Positions 38,240 through 46,610 of a stretch of 64,000 bases of DNA are shown here, piece after piece. Source of the stretch: Pediococcus pentosaceus (GTDB lineage Bacteria > Bacillota > Bacilli > Lactobacillales > Lactobacillaceae); the NCBI RefSeq assembly GCF_001437285.1, contig NZ_JQBF01000005.1:1-64000 (forward strand), read 5' to 3'. Within the stretch, counting starts at the first letter, position 1; every line of letters begins with the position of its first letter. The notes beneath the pieces were generated by a model. That model had not been told where the DNA came from. It was given only the letters and a program-made list of their open reading frames with translations, and ran no database searches. Both the position numbers and the translations under genes were made by a program.

Positions 38240-38350
38240 AAAAAGCCTCTTAGATCGATGTGATCCAAGAGGCTTCAGTAAATTCTATGATTCCCCGTTA
38301 AGTGCGAGGTTCTACCGAACAAATTGAGCCTTTTGGCCTCACAGGACCAA
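38240..38350 (-). ncRNA. PyrR-dependent attenuator of uraA
   Basis: The minus-strand leader carries GGTCCTGTGAGGCC (38335-38348), matching the PyrR binding-loop consensus with its TCCxGxGAGG core, in a hairpin with GGCTCAATTTG. Downstream is a terminator with stem AAGCCTCTTGGATC/GATCTAAGAGGCTT (38262-38275 with 38243-38256) and a TTTTTC tail, just before the uraA ribosome binding site. When UMP is high, PyrR would stabilise the anti-antiterminator so transcription stops. The mechanism is inferred from the B. subtilis pyr operon. Confidence 0.88.
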
Positions 38351-38377
38351 ATTAAGGTTTCTTTTCTTTAATTGACT

Positions 38378-38406
38378 ATACTACACATAAAACTTAATGG
38401 CGTCAA
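38378..38406 (-). promoter_or_regulatory. Promoter of uraA
   Basis: TTGACG (38401-38406), a 17-base spacer and TAGTAT (38378-38383) on the minus strand, directly ahead of the PyrR leader. Confidence 0.7.
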
Positions 38407-38414
38407 TAGTCAAT

Positions 38415-38747
38415 CTACTTTTTTATTTTTTTGGAATGATGTTTTTTACGGCGTGTTATGTTAGTAACTCCATCAGTTTCCGTTAGATGTTTCTTTAAAT
38501 AAGCTAATAAATCACTTTCTCGACGAAAGATACGAGGATGCTTTTGTTCATGCAGACGTAAATCAATCTCAGTAATTTTAATTCGACCCGTCCACGTATG
38601 GGTGTAATTAATAATTGCTCGATTATTAAGTTCGTCTTTGCCAAATTTAAAAACATAAACACTTCCTGGCGTCATCATCGGCCGGATATATTTCTTACTA
38701 TATTGTAGATTATTGCTTCTCAAAAATTGTTTTGTTTTCTTTAGAAT
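38415..38747 (-). CDS. Hypothetical basic protein, apparent AUU start
   Basis: I do not recognise this protein. Reading from an ATT at 38745-38747 gives 110 residues, mixed alpha/beta in character (SVYVFKFGKDE, RAIINYTHTWTGRIKITEIDL), with a very basic tail (RRKKHHSKKIKK). No ATG or GTG is available in this frame near the start. The TTG at 38723 has no ribosome binding site, whereas GAGGTG at 38755-38760 is spaced 7 bases from the ATT. It has no signal peptide or membrane helix. It stands alone between the uraA promoter and a gene-free stretch. A sequencing error near the start is the main alternative. Confidence 0.6.
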   Translation of the reverse strand: MLKKTKQFLRSNNLQYSKKYIRPMMTPGSVYVFKFGKDELNNRAIINYTHTWTGRIKITEIDLRLHEQKHPRIFRRESDLLAYLKKHLTETDGVTNITRRKKHHSKKIKK

Positions 38748-38754
38748 TGTTGAT

Positions 38755-38760
38755 CACCTC
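38755..38760 (-). promoter_or_regulatory. Ribosome binding site GAGGTG that implies the AUU start
   Basis: On the minus strand GAGGTG is followed by ATCAACA and then ATT in frame with the 110-residue protein. The only other usable start in this frame lies 24 bases further down, with no such site. Confidence 0.5.
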
Positions 38761-39023
38761 GACTAATTTTTCTTTTAACTTCCGTATGTATGATTATTCA
38801 TTCTATCCCATTCCTAGGCAAAAGTAAAATAATTAGGTTGCTTTCGAATGTCTATTATCGGCGTTTTAATAACTTTTAAAGCGTTTCAAGAATCGTTTTT
38901 TATTCTATTATTATTTTTACAGATTAGCGCCATTCTAAATTCACCCATCTTTTCCTTATTAGTTTAAAAGTACACACCTTAAACATTTTATAGTAATACT
39001 TTTTAAGCAGGGTTGATTCTTTT
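38761..39023. other. Gene-free AT-rich interval
   Basis: About 260 bases between the divergent unknown gene and the EamA gene. I see no ORF over 25 codons, no RNA fold I recognise and no repeat. The minus strand holds a weak promoter-like TAGAAT near 38800 for the unknown gene. Short imperfect CG-centred repeats around 38870-38900 are not convincing sites. Confidence 0.6.
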
Positions 39024-39116
39024 ATGAAAAAAGGCTTTGTTTTAACGGAAAATCCACGTATGATAGATATTATTGAATTTGAGTATACGGATAGGTGTTC
39101 TTATGAATCAAAATAA
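39024..39116 (+). CDS. Possible 30-codon leader ORF overlapping the EamA start
   Basis: An ATG at 39024, with CAGGGT about 10 bases upstream, opens 30 codons (starting MKKGFVLTENPRM) that run past the EamA start by 14 bases in another frame. It may be a translational leader or a chance ORF. I recognise no motif in it. Confidence 0.25.
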   Translation: MKKGFVLTENPRMIDIIEFEYTDRCSYESK

Positions 39117-40002
39117 AACAAAAGGTTTGTTATTTGCAATCTTAGGTAGCGTGCTCTGGGGTGGCTCCGGAACAGCCGCTCAATTTGTTTTTCATCATCA
39201 GTCAATTGACCCCATTTGGTTGGTCGGAGTTCGACTACTTACGGCTGGTAGTCTGTTAATCGTTTATAGTTTTTTAAAAAATGGTAGGAAGATTTTTACC
39301 ATTTTTTATACTAAAAGTAATATTTTATGGTTGATACTCTTTGCCCTACTTGGTATGGTTCCATCTCAATTAACTTATTTTCTAGCTATCAAATTTGGAA
39401 ATGCAGCTACTGCGACAATCCTTCAATTTATGGGTCCTTTATTCATCATTCTTGCTTTGGCAGTTGGAAGTCGAACTTTGCCACGACGAATTGATGTTAT
39501 TTCCATTCTTGTGGCCCTAATAGGAACTTTACTACTAGTTACTAAAGGTAACCTTGGTAGTCTTGCTTTAGCACCTTTAGCAGTATTCTGGGGACTAATG
39601 GCGGGTGTTGGACAAGCTAACTATACTTTGATTCCTCGTCGCTTACTTAAGAATTTTGATGCAGCTTTAGTTACTGGTTGGGCCATGCTGATTGGAAGCA
39701 TTCCATTTGCTAAGATAATCATAACTAATCGCCCTGCCTCCATTGATCCTGCTTCTATCTTATTGATTGTATACATTATTGTTGGTGGAACTATGTTATC
39801 TTACCTATTCTATTTAAGTAGTTTAAATTATTTGAAGCCCGATACAACTGGGATGCTTAGCTCTTTTGAGCCTTTAACTGCCACATTACTTTCAATCCTT
39901 TTATTGGGAGTTCATTTGGGGTTAGCTGAAACAATCGGCGGGTTATTAATTTTAACTACGGCATTTCTACAAGCCTTACCTACTAGAAAAAAGATTGTTT
40001 AA
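39103..40002 (+). CDS. EamA-family (DMT superfamily) transporter
   Basis: A 299-residue protein with ten predicted helices in two EamA repeats (about 6-140 and 150-292), the layout of drug/metabolite transporters such as RhaT and YdcZ relatives. Visible family features are LGSVLWGGSG near residue 14, ATILQFMGPLFIIL near 105, and TGMLSSFEPLTATLLSILLLGE-like sequence near 258. Substrate is unknown. The family exports amino acids, sugars or drugs. The ATG giving MNQNKTKG follows ATAGGTG. A start 30 bases earlier lacks a ribosome binding site. It converges on the nitroreductase gene across a shared terminator. Confidence 0.88.
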   Translation: MNQNKTKGLLFAILGSVLWGGSGTAAQFVFHHQSIDPIWLVGVRLLTAGSLLIVYSFLKNGRKIFTIFYTKSNILWLILFALLGMVPSQLTYFLAIKFGNAATATILQFMGPLFIILALAVGSRTLPRRIDVISILVALIGTLLLVTKGNLGSLALAPLAVFWGLMAGVGQANYTLIPRRLLKNFDAALVTGWAMLIGSIPFAKIIITNRPASIDPASILLIVYIIVGGTMLSYLFYLSSLNYLKPDTTGMLSSFEPLTATLLSILLLGVHLGLAETIGGLLILTTAFLQALPTRKKIV

Positions 40003-40046
40003 TAAAAATGCACTACTAGTTTTAAAACTAGTAATGCATTTTTTAT
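40003..40046. terminator. Bidirectional terminator between the EamA and nitroreductase genes
   Basis: The stem AATGCACTACTAGTTTT/AAAACTAGTAATGCATT (40006-40040, with minor mismatches) has T-runs on both sides. Its right edge overlaps the nitroreductase stop. Confidence 0.85.
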
Positions 40047-40780
40047 TCCAGTGAAAATCCTTGTTTTTTAAGAAATTCAGCAACTGCTGGTCTTTTGGGT
40101 TCGGCAAAAAAATGAAGCATTTTATGAGACCAATCCGTATTTTGGGGAGCAGTTGAACGATTAGCATAATACACACGAGTTTGTTGATTATAACTATCCA
40201 GATTTACTGCAACCGATGGTTCATATCGGTTTTTAAAAGAAATATTCTTTTTAGGTAGACGTGGCTTAATTTCATTTTTTTGAACTGGAATACCCACAGT
40301 CATTCCAAAAAGTGGCACTGTATATTTAGGTAAACCAAGTAGTTCCTTAATGCTATCCATTTCATTTCGGATTCCACCAATAAAACAGATTCCTAAGTCT
40401 AGGGACTCAGCAGCAATCGCCATGTTCTCACCTGCAATGGCCGTATCAACAACTCCTACTAGAAGAGATTCCATATTTTGAATCCCGTCTAATGGTAATT
40501 GGGCTTGCTTTAGGATATTAGCTTGTCGATATAAATCTGCTATAAAAACAAAAAAGGCCCCACTTTGTTTTACGTATGCATCACTATTGGAAATTTTGGC
40601 GATTTTTTCACGAGTTTTAAGATCAGTCACTTCAATAATAGAAGTTGCTTGAATAAAGTTCGAAGATGAACCACTTTGAGCGGCCGAAACTAATTGATTT
40701 TTTACACTTTCAGGAAGTGGTTCCGGCATAAAGTTACGCACGGATGTATGATGTTGCATTAAATTAATTGTATCTCGCAT
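40043..40780 (-). CDS. Nitroreductase-family flavoprotein (NfrA/NfsA-like)
   Basis: FMN-dependent NAD(P)H oxidoreductase of the nitroreductase superfamily, 245 residues. The N-terminal HHTSVRNFMPEPLP provides the FMN phosphate-binding arginine. Further family marks are SSNFIQATSIIEV near residue 40, GENMAIAAESLDLGICFIGGIRN near 115-137, and GIPVQKNEIKPRLP near 163. The length and the C-terminal extension fit the NfrA/FRP subgroup. The natural substrate cannot be named. The start follows AAGGATTT. A longer in-frame start lacks a binding site. Confidence 0.88.
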   Translation of the reverse strand: MRDTINLMQHHTSVRNFMPEPLPESVKNQLVSAAQSGSSSNFIQATSIIEVTDLKTREKIAKISNSDAYVKQSGAFFVFIADLYRQANILKQAQLPLDGIQNMESLLVGVVDTAIAGENMAIAAESLDLGICFIGGIRNEMDSIKELLGLPKYTVPLFGMTVGIPVQKNEIKPRLPKKNISFKNRYEPSVAVNLDSYNQQTRVYYANRSTAPQNTDWSHKMLHFFAEPKRPAVAEFLKKQGFSLE

Positions 40781-40936
40781 TATTAAATCCTTCTTTTTAA
40801 ACTTAAATAATCTTTTTAGGCAATTCAAAAATAATATTTAATTCTAGCACACTTTTAAAAAGTTAGTTTAAGCTCATTTGAATTAACTTTTAGAATATTA
40901 CCCCACAAGCGTTTGAACCATTACGTCTAAACTCTA

Positions 40937-40965
40937 TTGCACTACCTTTTTATTTTTGATAGAAT
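40937..40965 (+). promoter_or_regulatory. Promoter of tRNA-Ser
   Basis: TTGCAC (40937-40942), a 17-base spacer and TAGAAT (40960-40965), with the tRNA starting 12 bases downstream. Confidence 0.75.
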
Positions 40966-40976
40966 TATAGTGTTAT

Positions 40977-41064
40977 GGAGAGTTGGCAGAGTGGTAATGC
41001 ATCGGACTCGAAATCCGACGACCCGGCTAATACCGGCGCGCAGGTTCAAATCCTGTACTCTCCT
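40977..41064 (+). tRNA. tRNA-Ser (anticodon CGA)
   Basis: A class II cloverleaf. The acceptor GGAGAGT pairs with ACTCTCC (41057-41063). The anticodon arm TCGGA-CTCGAAA-TCCGA places CGA for UCG codons. The long variable arm CCCGGCTAATACCGGC is typical of serine, and the T-loop is GGTTCAAATCC. No CCA is encoded. It is a single tRNA with its own promoter and terminator. Confidence 0.97.
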
Positions 41065-41111
41065 TATTAGTATCTATTAGACCCTAACGAGAATTACCGC
41101 TTGTTAGAAAT

Positions 41112-41160
41112 AAAATAGCTTAAAGCCTTTCATATCAAGGCATTAAGCTATTTTTTTGTT
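41112..41160 (+). terminator. Terminator of tRNA-Ser
   Basis: A 15-bp stem with one mismatch (41114-41129 with 41137-41152) is followed by a T-run, about 50 bases after the tRNA. Confidence 0.85.
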
Positions 41161-41470
41161 TTTGTAGTTCCGATTAGAAAACCACTAGAAATTAAGAAGT
41201 TGGTTCCCATTTTAAGAGCATTTTTCGAAAAATTTCATTTTATCTAATTCACCAAAAAACATTCCAATCATAAAGAATTAGTAGATTAATAAATTTAATG
41301 AGTATAGAATTTTTATATCCTGATCTAACTGTTATCAAGACCCAGAGTTGTTTATTCTAAATTTACATTAGTCGATTTTGTCACTTTATAATGTCTAACT
41401 ACAATAAGCACATTGATGAATAAACGCTTAAATTATCAAGAAAAAGACTTGTACGACTTTGTACCATTTT
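41161..41470. other. Gene-free AT-rich interval
   Basis: About 310 bases between the tRNA terminator and the apt terminator. The longest ORF with a start is about 20 codons. I see no repeat, RNA fold or promoter that I would defend. It may be a decayed gene or insertion remnant, but nothing in it can be matched. Confidence 0.6.
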
Positions 41471-41474
41471 AAAT

Positions 41475-41508
41475 AAAAAAGCTCCCTAGTCATTGGACTA
41501 GCAAGCTA
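41475..41508 (-). terminator. Terminator of the rnz-SDR-recJ-apt transcript
   Basis: The minus-strand stem AGCTtGCTAGTC/GACTAGggAGCT is followed by T6, 27 bases beyond the apt stop. Confidence 0.85.
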
Positions 41509-41534
41509 AAATAAGTAGATATTTGAGAATATAA

Positions 41535-42053
41535 TTAATATTCCATCAAACTTAATGTATCATAGTCTTTAATTTTTTCACGGCCATTGAGGTCTTTTAA
41601 TTCGATAAAGAAGGCAGTTCCCACAACTATACCACCTAATTTTTCAACTAATTCAATCGTAGCAGCGATTGTTCCACCCGTTGCTAGTAAATCATCAGTA
41701 ATTAAAACCTTTTGTCCGGGTTTGATCGCATCCTTTTGAAGATACAATTCTGATTTTCCATATTCTAGACCGTAAGTAGCTTTAACGGTTTCTCGGGGAA
41801 GTTTTCCTTTTTTACGTGCTGGTGCAAAACCAATTCCCATTTCATAGGCAACCGGGCATCCCACGATAAATCCTCGTGCTTCAGGTCCCACAATCATTTC
41901 AACGCCTTTATCTCTAGCAAATTTAATGATTGCATTTGTTGCTTGACGATACGCCTCACCATTTTCCATTAAAGGAGAAATATCACGGAATGTTACACCT
42001 TTTTCTGGGAAATCTTGAATACTTGCAACGTAGTCATGTAAGTCTAATGTCAT
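41535..42053 (-). CDS. apt: Adenine phosphoribosyltransferase
   Basis: Salvages adenine to AMP with PRPP in the cytosol. The 172-residue protein has the type I PRTase fold, with VGPEARGF near residue 58, a flexible loop near 80-100, and the PRPP motif [13 protein letters not shown] near 118-130. The start is separated from the recJ stop by one base, and its AAAGGAG lies inside the end of recJ, so translation is coupled. RecJ-apt adjacency is common in Firmicutes. An upstream in-frame start would sit within recJ without a binding site. Confidence 0.97.
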   Translation of the reverse strand: MTLDLHDYVASIQDFPEKGVTFRDISPLMENGEAYRQATNAIIKFARDKGVEMIVGPEARGFIVGCPVAYEMGIGFAPARKKGKLPRETVKATYGLEYGKSELYLQKDAIKPGQKVLITDDLLATGGTIAATIELVEKLGGIVVGTAFFIELKDLNGREKIKDYDTLSLMEY

Positions 42054-42054
42054 T

Positions 42055-44376
42055 TTACGACACTCCTTTGTTATCAACATTCATCAGTCTTTCAACTATA
42101 GCTGATAGTTCATCACCACTACTATAGAGTAATTTTTCCTGAGTTTGAATTAATTCTTCACGCTTCTTATACGCCGGTGCCTCAGTAAGTTGGTGCTGTT
42201 CTGCTTCAGCATTGATGAAAAGAAGTCCGTTTTCTATTTTAACAAAATTCAACTCAAAAAACACTTTTATCATGAAGTTGATCTTCTCTTGATCTATTTT
42301 TAATTTTGGTCCAAGTTGCATGATATCTGTTTTAGTTAATTTTTGAGTTTTAACAATACCGAACATCTGCTTAAATTCAATCCGACTGGGCATACCACTA
42401 GCGTAGAAATCGACGTTATGAAAGAAATAAGTAATGATTCTTTGTGGCTGCGTAGCCTTGATAAGTTCGGCCATTTCGGCTAGATTATCAGGACAATCTA
42501 CTAATACAATCGTGTCATTTTTCTCAATTGCTGACGAACTGTAATAATAGAATTTACGATTAAGATTTTGACTTTGAATCAAATCCATTAACTTTTGGTT
42601 AAAAAAGACATATTGCATGTCACTCTTAAATAAGTTTTTATTCAAATTTGAGGTTCGTTGATCAATAACTTGCAAACCATCGATCTTGATATCATCCGTC
42701 ATAAATTGAACCGAAACATTACCACGCCACTCGTTAGTATTGATGGTTCCCACCAAACTAATGGGATTTGCAACATTATTTAAGACATCAGCTAACTCAC
42801 CCCGTTTAAACGCAATGGCATTGATATTTTGATTACCATCATCAAGCGTGAACTTTAAATGTGCCCCATCTTTACCAATTGCCTTTGCTTCTTTAACACG
42901 AACGTCTTCAAGTTCAAACTTCGGTACTGGGTTATTCATCCCAAACGGTCCTAAAATTTTCATTTCTGAAACTAACTTTTCAGTTAATTCTTCAATATTT
43001 ACTTTTAAATCAATTTGTAATTGCGGCTGTTGCTTAAAATCTAAATTAGCTAATTGACCCGCCTTTTCTAACTGGTCAGTTAGAGTTGCAAGCTGGTCAG
43101 CCTCTACGGTAACCCCAATAGCCATATGATGTCCACCGAACCCAATACACTGTTCTCGGATAGGATTAATAGCTTCAAATAAATTTAGAGCTGCAACACT
43201 ACGTCCAGACCCCTTATAAATTCCATTACCACCTTGATCACTAAGAACAATCGTCGGTTTATTAGTTCGTTCGACAATTCGACTAGCAACAATCCCCAAG
43301 ACTCCTTGATGCCAGTCGTGTCCAGCAATAACTAGCGTTTGGCGGCTAGCATGCTCATCATCAAGGGCAATTTCTTCAGCTTCAGTGTAAATATCACTAA
43401 CTAATCCCTGACGCTTCGAATTAATCTTATTAATCTCTTGTGCAATTGTTGTGGCTTCTTCTTCATCAAAAGTTGTTAACAATTCTACTGCTCGGCTGGC
43501 ATTTTCTAATCTACCAACAGCATTAATTCTCGGAGCCACAGTAAAACCAATGTCTTGCTCGTCGAAATGACTTACATCAACACCTGATATTTCGATTAAC
43601 TTCTGTAAGCCAATTCTCTGGGTGTTTGGTATCATTTCTAATCCCATCTTTACCAAAAAACGATTTTCATCGGTCATTGAAACCAAATCAGCGGTCGTTC
43701 CAATTGCATACAAGTCAAGGAATTCTTCGGGAATTTCTTCAAGTAAAGCTGTTGCCACCTTAAAAGCTACCCCGACTCCAGACAAATCACCAAATGGATA
43801 GGCTCCCTCTGGGTGACGTGGATGGATAATTGCATATGCCTCCGGTAATACTTCTGGTATTTCATGATGATCCGTGACAATAACATTCGTACCCTGATCT
43901 TCAGCAAATTTGATTGCTTCATTTCCGGCAACTCCATTATCCACGGTAATGATTAACTGAACCCCTTCATCATTAATGAAGTGTTGGTACTCCTTCAAAT
44001 TAGGACCATAACCATCCTTAAAACGGTCTGGAACAAAGTATTGCACGTTAGCCCCTAACTGATCTAACGTTTCATACATAATGGTCGTACTTGTAACCCC
44101 ATCTGCATCATAATCACCGTATACAAGAATTTTTTCGTTGCTTTCAATCGCCACAAAAATTCGGTCAAGGGCTTTTTGCATATCGTGCAGTAGCATCGGA
44201 TCATGTACAATCGACATATCCTCATCAATAAAACTGAGAATATCCTCGCCTGTTTTAAAACCTCTAGCGACCATGATTTTAACCATCGTCTGGCTAAGTT
44301 TGGTTTCCGATGCCAGTTGATCGATATCAACATCATCTAACTTGCTAACTTGCCAATTAAATCTATTATCTTTCAT
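42055..44376 (-). CDS. recJ: Single-stranded-DNA-specific exonuclease RecJ
   Basis: A 5'-3' exonuclease for recombination and mismatch or base-excision repair. The 773-residue protein has DHH motif [10 protein letters not shown] (85-93), the motif VTDHHEIPE near 150, a DHHA1 domain with [10 protein letters not shown] near 400, an OB-fold, and a C-terminal extension (about 560-773) seen in Gram-positive RecJ and absent from E. coli. It starts 13 bases after the SDR gene and is coupled to apt downstream. Confidence 0.96.
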   Translation of the reverse strand: MKDNRFNWQVSKLDDVDIDQLASETKLSQTMVKIMVARGFKTGEDILSFIDEDMSIVHDPMLLHDMQKALDRIFVAIESNEKILVYGDYDADGVTSTTIMYETLDQLGANVQYFVPDRFKDGYGPNLKEYQHFINDEGVQLIITVDNGVAGNEAIKFAEDQGTNVIVTDHHEIPEVLPEAYAIIHPRHPEGAYPFGDLSGVGVAFKVATALLEEIPEEFLDLYAIGTTADLVSMTDENRFLVKMGLEMIPNTQRIGLQKLIEISGVDVSHFDEQDIGFTVAPRINAVGRLENASRAVELLTTFDEEEATTIAQEINKINSKRQGLVSDIYTEAEEIALDDEHASRQTLVIAGHDWHQGVLGIVASRIVERTNKPTIVLSDQGGNGIYKGSGRSVAALNLFEAINPIREQCIGFGGHHMAIGVTVEADQLATLTDQLEKAGQLANLDFKQQPQLQIDLKVNIEELTEKLVSEMKILGPFGMNNPVPKFELEDVRVKEAKAIGKDGAHLKFTLDDGNQNINAIAFKRGELADVLNNVANPISLVGTINTNEWRGNVSVQFMTDDIKIDGLQVIDQRTSNLNKNLFKSDMQYVFFNQKLMDLIQSQNLNRKFYYYSSSAIEKNDTIVLVDCPDNLAEMAELIKATQPQRIITYFFHNVDFYASGMPSRIEFKQMFGIVKTQKLTKTDIMQLGPKLKIDQEKINFMIKVFFELNFVKIENGLLFINAEAEQHQLTEAPAYKKREELIQTQEKLLYSSGDELSAIVERLMNVDNKGVS

Positions 44377-44389
44377 TAATTAACTCCAA

Positions 44390-45175
44390 CTACTTTCGAT
44401 TAATCAAGGGACTATTAACGATTAAATCACCCATTTTAGGAAATAAGGTGTACATAATCGCTCCCACTCCCATTATTTTAGGTACATTAACTTCCCTAAG
44501 ATTTTCAATAATGGCCTTATTCACCAATTCAGCCACTTGATTCGCGTTAATCACGAATTGTTGAACACCTTTTAAATATTTACCACTAGGATCAGCAATA
44601 CTAAAGAAATTAGTATCCATTGGTCCTGGGTTAATTGTGTGGACACGGATGTTGCGGTCATACATTTCTAGACGAAGGGCGTTAGAAAAGCCGATCACGC
44701 CGAATTTAGCACTAGCGTACGTAGTTGTTTTAGCCGTCGCAATTTTACCAGCAATAGAAGCAATATTAACAATATCTGCAGCTTCTCCAACGTGATCCAC
44801 CATTAATGGCAACATTAAGCGTGTGAACTTAATCATCCCCGTCAAGTCTGTTGCAAACGTTCGTTCAATTTGTTCAAAGCTTTGATTTAATAAGTTTTCA
44901 AAATATCCTAGCCCAGCGTTATTAACTAATAAATCGACTGTTCCAAGGTGTGAATCAATCCATGCTCCCGTTTGACGGATCTGGTCCTCTTTCGTTAAAT
45001 CACATGCCAAACAGAATATTCTATTTTCACCTTTAACAATACATTTTTCAGCCGTTGCATTTAACTTTTCTGAATTTCTTCCAATTAAAACTAAATTATC
45101 ATAGTGAGTGCTATTCAAAATCGCAATCTTTTGCCCTAAACCGCTGCCTGCTCCAGTAATTACTGCCGTTGTCAT
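44390..45175 (-). CDS. Short-chain dehydrogenase/reductase
   Basis: A 261-residue classical SDR. The N-terminal cofactor motif is TGAGSGLGQ (about 7-15), with NNAGLGYF near 87, catalytic serine in NIASIAGKI near 138, and the YASAK tetrad residues near 151. The substrate is unknown. B. subtilis also has an SDR gene beside rnz. The ATG giving MTTAVITG follows GTAGGAGTG. A TTG seven codons earlier would sit at the rnz stop. It is second of rnz-SDR-recJ-apt. Confidence 0.92.
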   Translation of the reverse strand: MTTAVITGAGSGLGQKIAILNSTHYDNLVLIGRNSEKLNATAEKCIVKGENRIFCLACDLTKEDQIRQTGAWIDSHLGTVDLLVNNAGLGYFENLLNQSFEQIERTFATDLTGMIKFTRLMLPLMVDHVGEAADIVNIASIAGKIATAKTTTYASAKFGVIGFSNALRLEMYDRNIRVHTINPGPMDTNFFSIADPSGKYLKGVQQFVINANQVAELVNKAIIENLREVNVPKIMGVGAIMYTLFPKMGDLIVNSPLINRK

Positions 45176-45192
45176 TAAAATCACTCCTACTT

Positions 45193-46119
45193 TCAAGGTA
45201 ATGGAATATCAATTATGTCAAAATCACGAACAACTTTACTATTACTAAAAATTTCCTTTGCATCACTTTCAAGTTGCTTACTGAGCTTTCCCGTATAACG
45301 AGCTGAAATATGGGTTAGCAATAATTGCCGAGCATTAGCTTGCTTAGCAATTTTCGCAGCTTGAATATTAGTTGAATGATAATAATTACGTGCCAAGCTT
45401 CCCTCTTGTTTTCCAAAAGTACTTTCGTGGACCAAGGCATCCGCATCTTTAGCTAAAAGTTCGATATTAGGCGTTTGTCGTGTGTCGCCCAAAACTGTGA
45501 CTACTCGACCTGGTTGAGGTTTTCCAATGAAATCTTGCCCGTTAATAACTCTACCGTCATCTAAAGTAACTTCTTTACCTTGCTTAATCTGACCATAAAT
45601 AGGTCCTGAAGGTATCGCTAATTCTTTTAGCTTATCGACTAAAAGTTCACCTGAATGGTCTTTTTCCTTTACCCGAAAACCGTAACTTTTAATTCGATGA
45701 TCTAACTCAGCAACGTTAACAATATAATTTTGATCTTCAAATAAAACGCCCTCTTGAGCTATTTCAACAAATTTTATTCGATATGAAAGTTTTGACTCTG
45801 AAATGCGCAATGAGGTCATCACAAAGTCTTTAATGCCAGTTGGCCCGAAGATGGTAAGTTCTTCGCTACCACCCTGATTAGAACGACTACTTAAGAAACC
45901 TGGCAAACCAAAAATATGATCACCATGAAGATGGGTAATAAATATTTTATCAATTTTACGGGGTTTTATATTAGTTTTTAAGATTTGATGCTGGGTTGCT
46001 TCACCACAGTCAAAAAGCCAAACTTCATTACTTTCATCTAATAATTTTAATGCTACACTAGTAACATTACGGAATTTACCGGGACTTCCGGCTCCAGTTC
46101 CTAAAAATTCAAGTTGCAT
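45193..46119 (-). CDS. rnz: Ribonuclease Z
   Basis: Metallo-beta-lactamase-fold endonuclease that trims the 3' end of tRNA precursors lacking an encoded CCA. The 308-residue protein has the zinc motif [12 protein letters not shown] near residue 63, the exosite region near 145-190 for the tRNA elbow, GDTRQTP near 211, and the late histidine motif LTHISARY near 268. Absence of CCA in the nearby tRNA-Ser fits the need for this enzyme. It heads rnz-SDR-recJ-apt. Confidence 0.97.
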   Translation of the reverse strand: MQLEFLGTGAGSPGKFRNVTSVALKLLDESNEVWLFDCGEATQHQILKTNIKPRKIDKIFITHLHGDHIFGLPGFLSSRSNQGGSEELTIFGPTGIKDFVMTSLRISESKLSYRIKFVEIAQEGVLFEDQNYIVNVAELDHRIKSYGFRVKEKDHSGELLVDKLKELAIPSGPIYGQIKQGKEVTLDDGRVINGQDFIGKPQPGRVVTVLGDTRQTPNIELLAKDADALVHESTFGKQEGSLARNYYHSTNIQAAKIAKQANARQLLLTHISARYTGKLSKQLESDAKEIFSNSKVVRDFDIIDIPLP

Positions 46120-46243
46120 ATTTTCACCTATATCTATTGACTTAACAATCCATTTTACAATACTTTTAATTGTATCACTAGCATCGACTATAATTCTAAG
46201 ATATCCTTGCTATATAAGTATTATTAAATAAGGAGGTTTCTTT

Positions 46244-46534
46244 TTGAATTTAAATAATTTCATAAAATCAACGGCCGAATTACGTTCCCACTTAATTCTT
46301 AAGGGGGATCAAGAACAATTATTTTTTGTTTCAGGGATCATCGTTAATACCCTTCAAAAAGAAATATTGCTTACATTAACTTTAAATCCTCATCAGTTTC
46401 CCCTTAGTCAATTTCGAACCAAAACTATTGAAGCACCAAGAGAAGCTAAAATATTATTGTTCAACCCCGAAACCAAACTAAAAACTCATACATTTGGATA
46501 TTATCTACGTGATCAATATCTAGTAATCAAGTAA
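46244..46534 (+). CDS. Hypothetical protein with TTG start
   Basis: I do not recognise this 96-residue protein. It begins with TTG, 7 bases after a perfect AAGGAGG (46230-46236), which makes the start firm. The sequence is soluble and beta-rich (LFFVSGIIVNTLQKEILLTL) with no signal peptide or helix bundle, and ends YYLRDQYLVIK. It stands alone, divergent from rnz and convergent with obgE across a long hairpin. A TATAAT at 46189-46194 may be its -10, with a poor -35. Confidence 0.7.
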   Translation: MNLNNFIKSTAELRSHLILKGDQEQLFFVSGIIVNTLQKEILLTLTLNPHQFPLSQFRTKTIEAPREAKILLFNPETKLKTHTFGYYLRDQYLVIK

Positions 46535-46610
46535 AAAGTCAGTGATGAGAACAGAATTGTTTAAGATTAAACATTCCTTTCTGTACTTACCACTGACTTT
46601 AATAATTTTT
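46535..46610. terminator. Long nested bidirectional hairpin
   Basis: The outer stem AAAGTCAGTG/CACTGACTTT (46535-46544 with 46591-46600), a middle stem ACAGAA/TTCTGT and an inner GTTTAA/TTAAAC form one hairpin of about 66 bases. T-runs flank both sides. It ends the plus-strand unknown gene and obgE. Confidence 0.8.

Noticed and set aside
41161-41470. Small RNA or decayed gene in the interval after tRNA-Ser
   Set aside because: No stable fold, promoter-terminator pair or ORF over about 20 codons could be found by eye.
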